A DNA stretch of 64,000 bases from Wolbachia endosymbiont (group A) of Longitarsus flavicornis (lineage in GTDB: Bacteria > Pseudomonadota > Alphaproteobacteria > Rickettsiales > Anaplasmataceae), in contig NZ_OZ008337.1 in NCBI RefSeq assembly GCF_963931955.1, forward strand, positions 1,302,001-1,366,000, read 5' to 3'. Shown in pieces: positions 59,540 to 64,000 of the stretch. Both the position numbers and the translations under genes were made by a program. Position 1 is the first letter of the stretch. The number at the start of each line of letters is the position of its first letter. Under the pieces are notes generated by a model. The model was not told the origin of the DNA. It saw nothing but the letters and a program-made list of their open reading frames with translations, and did no database searches.

Positions 59540-60712
59540 ATGAGCAAAATTATAGAAATCAGAGCACCAAAAACTCTTGGTGGTGAGTCAGTTACGGAAG
59601 GTATAGTAAAAATAAAGAAAAATATTGGCGAGGCAGTAAAAGTAGATGATCTGATTTTTGAAATTGAGACTGATAAAACAGCACTCGAATTAACTGCAGA
59701 AACTTCGGGGCAAATAACTGAATTTCTTGTAAAGGAAGATGATGTGATAAGTCCTGATCAATTATTAGCGAAGCTTTCCGTGGGAGAAGTAAAAGAGGAA
59801 GCAAGAAAAGAAGATACAAGCGAAAGTGCTGCTAAAAAAGATGCTCCATCAGCTCGTAAAATTATGGAAGAAAATGCAATCAGTGCAGAAAGCGTCAAAG
59901 GAACTGGCATGGGAGGCAGAGTAACAAAAGCAGATGTAATAGGTCATATGAACAAAGCAGAACAACCTGCAATAAAACAATACGAATTGCCAAAAAGTGT
60001 AGTAAGTGGAGAGCAAAGAGAGGAACGGGTGAAAATGAGTAAAATAAGGCAAGTAATTGCCGCTCGTTTGAAAGCGTCGCAAAATACTGCCGCAATACTG
60101 ACCACGTTCAATGAAATCGACATGAAAAATGTCATGGATCTAAGAGCAAAATATAAGGACGCCTTTGAAAAAAAATATGGAATAAAACTTGGTTTTATGT
60201 CGTTTTTTATAAAGGCAGTGGTGCAAGCACTGAAAGAAATTCCTGAAATTAACGCTGAAATCTCAGGCGATGAAATCATATATAAACATTACTATGACAT
60301 AGGTGTTGCTGTTGGCACTGACAAAGGCCTTGTTGTGCCAGTTATTCGAAGTGCTGATCAGATGTCATTTGCAGAAATTGAGTTGACTTTAGTTGCTCTT
60401 GGCAAAAAAGCTCGCGAGGGTAAATTACAAGTATCAGAAATGGAAGGTGCAACATTTACCATCTCAAACGGCGGAGTATACGGTTCGCTCCTTTCTACTC
60501 CCATAATAAACCCTCCGCAATCTGGAATACTTGGAATGCATTCAATACAAAACAGGCCAGTTGCTGTTGGTAATGCAGTAGAAATCAGACCTATGATGTA
60601 CATTGCTCTCTCTTACGATCACAGAATAGTTGATGGCAAAGGAGCAGTAACTTTCCTCGTTAAAATAAAAAATTATATAGAAGATCCAAGCAGATTAGTT
60701 TTGGAAGTGTAG
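59540..60712 (+). CDS. sucB: 2-oxoglutarate dehydrogenase E2 (dihydrolipoyl succinyltransferase)
   Basis: 390 residues. The N-terminal lipoyl domain has [11 protein letters not shown] with the lipoylated Lys46. A Lys/Glu/Ala-rich linker leads to a peripheral subunit-binding domain ([20 protein letters not shown], about 105-124). The catalytic domain has [37 protein letters not shown] and the active site SYDHRIVDG (His361, Asp365). The [10 protein letters not shown] start and the SLLSTPI motif favour succinyl over acetyl transferase. It transfers succinyl groups to CoA in the TCA cycle. Frame intact. Confidence 0.93.
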   Translation: MSKIIEIRAPKTLGGESVTEGIVKIKKNIGEAVKVDDLIFEIETDKTALELTAETSGQITEFLVKEDDVISPDQLLAKLSVGEVKEEARKEDTSESAAKKDAPSARKIMEENAISAESVKGTGMGGRVTKADVIGHMNKAEQPAIKQYELPKSVVSGEQREERVKMSKIRQVIAARLKASQNTAAILTTFNEIDMKNVMDLRAKYKDAFEKKYGIKLGFMSFFIKAVVQALKEIPEINAEISGDEIIYKHYYDIGVAVGTDKGLVVPVIRSADQMSFAEIELTLVALGKKAREGKLQVSEMEGATFTISNGGVYGSLLSTPIINPPQSGILGMHSIQNRPVAVGNAVEIRPMMYIALSYDHRIVDGKGAVTFLVKIKNYIEDPSRLVLEV

Positions 60713-60750
60713 CTCAAATGAGTTATTGTTAATCTAGTGTTGCTAAAAGC

Positions 60751-61470
60751 CTAAATATCATCTAGCTCTGCCAGCAGTTTAGCAACTTCCGGATGATTTG
60801 AGTAGCGATGTTTCCTAAAGATGGATGAAGCCCGTGCAAACAACTCCTTTTGTTTCTTATGGTTACCTAGAGCACTATAGGCGTCGCTTAGGTTTATCAG
60901 TAGTGTAGCAACTTCCGGGTGATCAGGGCCATAATGTTTTTCAAGAATAGGCAAGGCCTGTTCAAACAGCTCCTTTTGTTTCTCGTGGTCACCTAAGTCC
61001 CCATGAGAGATGCCGAGGCTTACCAGTAGCTTAGCAACTTGAATATGACCAGAGCCATAATGTTTCTCAAAAATAGGTGAAACCCGTTCAAACAACTCTT
61101 TAGCTTTCTGAGGATTACCTAAATCCCTGTAAACGTTACCTAGATTTGCTAGTGTTCTGGCAAATTCGAAATGATCAGGCCCATAATGTTTCTTTTGAAT
61201 CGCTAGAGCCCGTTTAAGCAGCTCTTTAGCTTTCTGAGGATTACCTAAATCCCTGTAAGCATTACCGAGACTCACTAATACTCTAGCAACTTTGAAATGA
61301 TCAGGGCCATAGTGTTTCTCGAAAATAGGTAAAACCTGTTCAAGCAACTTTTTTGCCTTCTGAGGATTACCTGAAGCCCCAAGAGCATTGCCTAGAATTT
61401 CCCATAGTTCAACAACTTTAGAAGTAATCATGGACATGATGCTTCTCAAGAATAAATGAAGCCTGCTCAA
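60751..61470 (-). pseudogene. C-terminal TPR part of the NB-ARC/TPR gene
   Basis: 239 residues in one frame, of which about the first 15 are out of register. TPR units of 42 residues run to the end (FARTLANLGNVYRDLGNPQK, AKELLKRALAIQKKHYGPDH), about five and a half of them. The upstream frame stops at 61418 in HDYF; deleting one T in the TTCTAAAG there gives HDYF-KVVELWEILGNALGAS, an uninterrupted TPR. It is therefore the 3' end of the adjacent gene cut off by a single-base insertion. It might restart at an internal ATG (MSMITSKVVE). Confidence 0.8.
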
Positions 61471-64000
61471 GCAACTCCTTTGCTTTCCGAGGGTTACCTA
61501 AATCCCCATAGGTGATACTTAGGTTTGCCAGTAGCTTAGCAACTTGAATATGACCAGAGCCATAATGCTTCTTAAAAATAGGTAGAGCCTGTTCAAATAA
61601 CTCTTTTGCTTTCTGAGGATCACCTAAATCTCCATAAGTTCCGCCTAGGTTTTTTAGTATTATAGCAACTGTAAAATGATCATGCCCATAATGTTTCTCT
61701 TGAATTGCCAAAGCTCGTTCGAGCAACTCTTTTGCTTTCTGAAGATTGCCTAAATCCCCATGAACATTACTTAGGTTTGTCAGTGTAATAGCAACCTGGA
61801 AATGACTGGAATCATAATGTTTCTCTTGAATTGCCAAAGCTTGTTCAAGCAACTCTTTTGCTTTCCATGGATTACCTAAGCCCCTGTAAACGGTACCGAG
61901 GCTCACTAGCGTTCTAGCAACTTCGAAATGATCAGATCCATAATGTTTCTCTTGAATTGCTAAAGCCCGTTCGAGCAACTCTTTTGCTTTCTGAGAATTA
62001 CCTAAATCTCCATAGGCATCACCTAGATTTGTCAGTGCAATGGCAACTTGGAAATGATCAGAGCCATAGTGTCTCTCAAGAATAGGTAAAACCTGTTCAA
62101 GCAACTCCTTTTGTTTCTGAGGATCACCGGAGGTACCATAAACGATACTGAGGTTCATCAATGTAATGGCAGCTTGAAAATGATCAGAGCTATAATGTTT
62201 CTCTTGAATTGCTAAAGCTCGTTCAAGCAACTCTTTTGCTTTCCGGGGATTACCTAAGCCCCTGTAAACGGTACCGAGACCTACTAATGTGCTAGCAACC
62301 TGGGGATGATCAGGCCCATAATGTTTCTCTTGGATTGCTAAAGCCTGTTCAAGCAACTCCTTTTTTTTCTCATGGTTACCTAAATCCCCATAAACAATAC
62401 CAAGGTTTGTCAGTGCAATGGCAACTTGGAAATGATCAGAGCCATAGTGTCTCTCAAGAATAGGTAAAACCTGTTCAAGCAACTCCTTTTGTTTCTGAGG
62501 ATTACCCAGATTCCCATAGGCGTTGCTTAGGTTTGTTAGTGTAATAGCAACTTGGAAATGATCAGAACCATAATGTTTCTCAAGAATAGGTAAAGCCTGT
62601 TTAAGTAACTCCCTTTGTTTCTTATGATTACCTAGATTCCCATAGGCGATACTTAGGTTTGCCAGTGCTATAGCAACTGTAAAGTGATCAGAACCATAAT
62701 ATTTCTTAAAGATAGATAAAGCCTGTTTGAGCGACTTCTTTTGTCTTCTAGGATTACCCAAGTAATAATATCCATCATTCATCCACGTTAACAAATTCAC
62801 AAGATAATCCTTTTCTATTGCTTGTTTTTCTGGAGGATTTTTTGCTAGCCAATTATCTATATGTGACAGAAATGCTTCTAAATGAGGCAATAATTGTCGT
62901 TTCTTAGCGTGATCTTCTAATTTATCACTGTCATGAGGAAAACTTTCTTTCAGTAATTCAAAAGTCTTTTTCACAACCTTGTTTTTGCCTTGTTTTTCTA
63001 ACTCTATTCTTGTTACTTGCTGTACTAACCTGTGAACGTTGACTGAACTTTGCTCTTCTCCTGAGTTGATCATTGAATATTGCTTAAGTAGTTGGATAGC
63101 ATCACCTAACTTTTCTCTATTGCGTTCTAATCCTAAAAACATTTCTACAGGAATATTGTCAGAGGCAATATAGGCGATAATATCTAAAATTTCTTTGGCT
63201 TGCTGGCCATACTCTGCGTTGTCTTTGATTTTATTAATAGTAATTCTCCAGGTTATAAAAGTTGTCTCGGTGTAACTATCATTGCTGTCTTCAGGAAACT
63301 TGAAATCAAGCAATTTTTCTGCTTCCTCTTTATACCTTTTTAAATAATCACTGATTTCAAACCTCAAGCCTACATTCTTTAATGCTATATCCCTTTCTTT
63401 TATGTATGCAACTGCCTGCTGCAGGGCTAAAGGAAAATGCTGTAATGTCTCTGCTAAATTCTTTATTTCATTTTCTTGTGATCCATCCTTTATATCCAAT
63501 GCTTTTCTAATGAAGTCTATGGACTCTTTAAATATACCCAATGTTAATACTTCTATATCTCCCCATTTTTGATTACGCGAGGTAATCAAAACACTAGGTT
63601 TATTATCATCAGATGATAAAAAGTGGGACGGTAAAAATTGACTAATACCAGCATCTTGACCTTCACTTCTATATTTTTCTGCATTATCGAAAACAAAGAG
63701 ACTTTTTCTCTTGGCAAAAAAAGCATATATATCTCTTACAATAGATTCAACATCCCTATCTTCTGTAGGAATGCCTAAAAGACCTTTAGCTAATCTGAAA
63801 AAAGACTGCACTATAGTTTCATAGGTTGCAGCATTTATCCATATAATATTGTTGTCATAATCTTTACTGTGCTTTTCAATATATTTTCTGACTAACTCAG
63901 TCTTACCGATTCCTCCCAAACCACTGATAGAAGCTAGATGCGATATTACTGTGGCTACACCTTGGCTTTCTTGTATTGACTCATGCAACTTTTTTAGCTC
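61418..64000 (-). CDS. NB-ARC ATPase with kinesin-light-chain-like TPR array (partial)
   Basis: At least 856 residues. The frame is open to the window edge, so the true N terminus is outside. The nucleotide-binding domain has GLGGIGKTEL (23-32, counting from the ATG at 63988), a Walker B-like SLFVFDNAEK (about 94-103), SVLITSRNQKWGDIEVL and PLALQQAVAYIKE, the NB-ARC/AP-ATPase layout of NLR-type switches. After a helical region, ten 42-residue TPRs of the A(L/I)AIQEKHYG type run to a premature stop at 61418. The rest lies in another frame (60751-61470). Such proteins sense a partner through the repeats. Whether the target is a host protein or phage is unknown. Confidence 0.85.
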   Translation of the reverse strand, partial: ELKKLHESIQESQGVATVISHLASISGLGGIGKTELVRKYIEKHSKDYDNNIIWINAATYETIVQSFFRLAKGLLGIPTEDRDVESIVRDIYAFFAKRKSLFVFDNAEKYRSEGQDAGISQFLPSHFLSSDDNKPSVLITSRNQKWGDIEVLTLGIFKESIDFIRKALDIKDGSQENEIKNLAETLQHFPLALQQAVAYIKERDIALKNVGLRFEISDYLKRYKEEAEKLLDFKFPEDSNDSYTETTFITWRITINKIKDNAEYGQQAKEILDIIAYIASDNIPVEMFLGLERNREKLGDAIQLLKQYSMINSGEEQSSVNVHRLVQQVTRIELEKQGKNKVVKKTFELLKESFPHDSDKLEDHAKKRQLLPHLEAFLSHIDNWLAKNPPEKQAIEKDYLVNLLTWMNDGYYYLGNPRRQKKSLKQALSIFKKYYGSDHFTVAIALANLSIAYGNLGNHKKQRELLKQALPILEKHYGSDHFQVAITLTNLSNAYGNLGNPQKQKELLEQVLPILERHYGSDHFQVAIALTNLGIVYGDLGNHEKKKELLEQALAIQEKHYGPDHPQVASTLVGLGTVYRGLGNPRKAKELLERALAIQEKHYSSDHFQAAITLMNLSIVYGTSGDPQKQKELLEQVLPILERHYGSDHFQVAIALTNLGDAYGDLGNSQKAKELLERALAIQEKHYGSDHFEVARTLVSLGTVYRGLGNPWKAKELLEQALAIQEKHYDSSHFQVAITLTNLSNVHGDLGNLQKAKELLERALAIQEKHYGHDHFTVAIILKNLGGTYGDLGDPQKAKELFEQALPIFKKHYGSGHIQVAKLLANLSITYGDLGNPRKAKELLEQASFILEKHHVHDYF

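Overview
The window comes from a Wolbachia endosymbiont (Rickettsiales) of an arthropod. The evidence is the AT-rich sequence with tight reading frames, a WO-type prophage with lambda-like head genes and P2-like baseplate genes, many ankyrin-repeat genes, IS5- and IS481-type remnants, a group II intron present twice, a VirB2-like pilin, and Rickettsiales-like pdhB, sucB, argS and ABC transporter genes. I cannot assign the supergroup from sequence alone.

Bases 1-21,505 hold the structural and integration part of a WO prophage, all on the + strand: RuvC-like nuclease, ParB/methylase fusion, small terminase, ankyrin gene, large terminase, head-tail joiner, GH25 muramidase, portal (split by a frameshift), S49 protease, decoration protein, major capsid, neck/tail proteins, and baseplate V, PAAR, W, J and I. 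A DUF1016 nuclease sits inside the baseplate block. The block ends with ankyrin genes (one carrying a group II intron), a DUF2924 protein and a large serine recombinase. No tail sheath, tube or tape-measure gene is visible.

Bases 21,791-33,013 are a eukaryote-facing accessory region. It holds a 690-residue ankyrin protein and a 2,233-residue giant protein with an OTU-type protease domain, a duplicated middle module, about 18 helical repeats of about 46 residues with a TALE-like core, and a C-terminal YopT-like Cys/His/Asp protease. Rpn-family nuclease genes and a phage-type glycosylase-like gene follow. Bases 33,699-43,623 are a phage regulation and replication module: HTH regulator, tail-gene remnants, sigma-like factor, Sak4-like ATPase, two RepA-like ATPases, an SSB-like protein and a primase-helicase. 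It ends with a complete IS5-family element and a serine recombinase that has lost its catalytic domain.

From 43,835 onward the backbone is chromosomal: MsbA-like exporter, argS, FbpC-like ATPase, tRNA-Arg(CCT), pdhB, virB2-like and sucB. Accessory blocks interrupt it. One is a cluster of four repeat-rich or Cys/Pro-rich genes with similar upstream sequence, one is a decayed RelBE-like toxin-antitoxin pair, and one is a second ankyrin gene with the same 1,870-bp intron. Two of these blocks lie between the true 3' end of a housekeeping gene and a diverged copy of that 3' end. The window closes inside an NB-ARC/TPR gene on the - strand. Several genes carry single-base frameshifts (portal, two ankyrin genes, relE-like, NB-ARC/TPR), so the prophage looks partly degraded.
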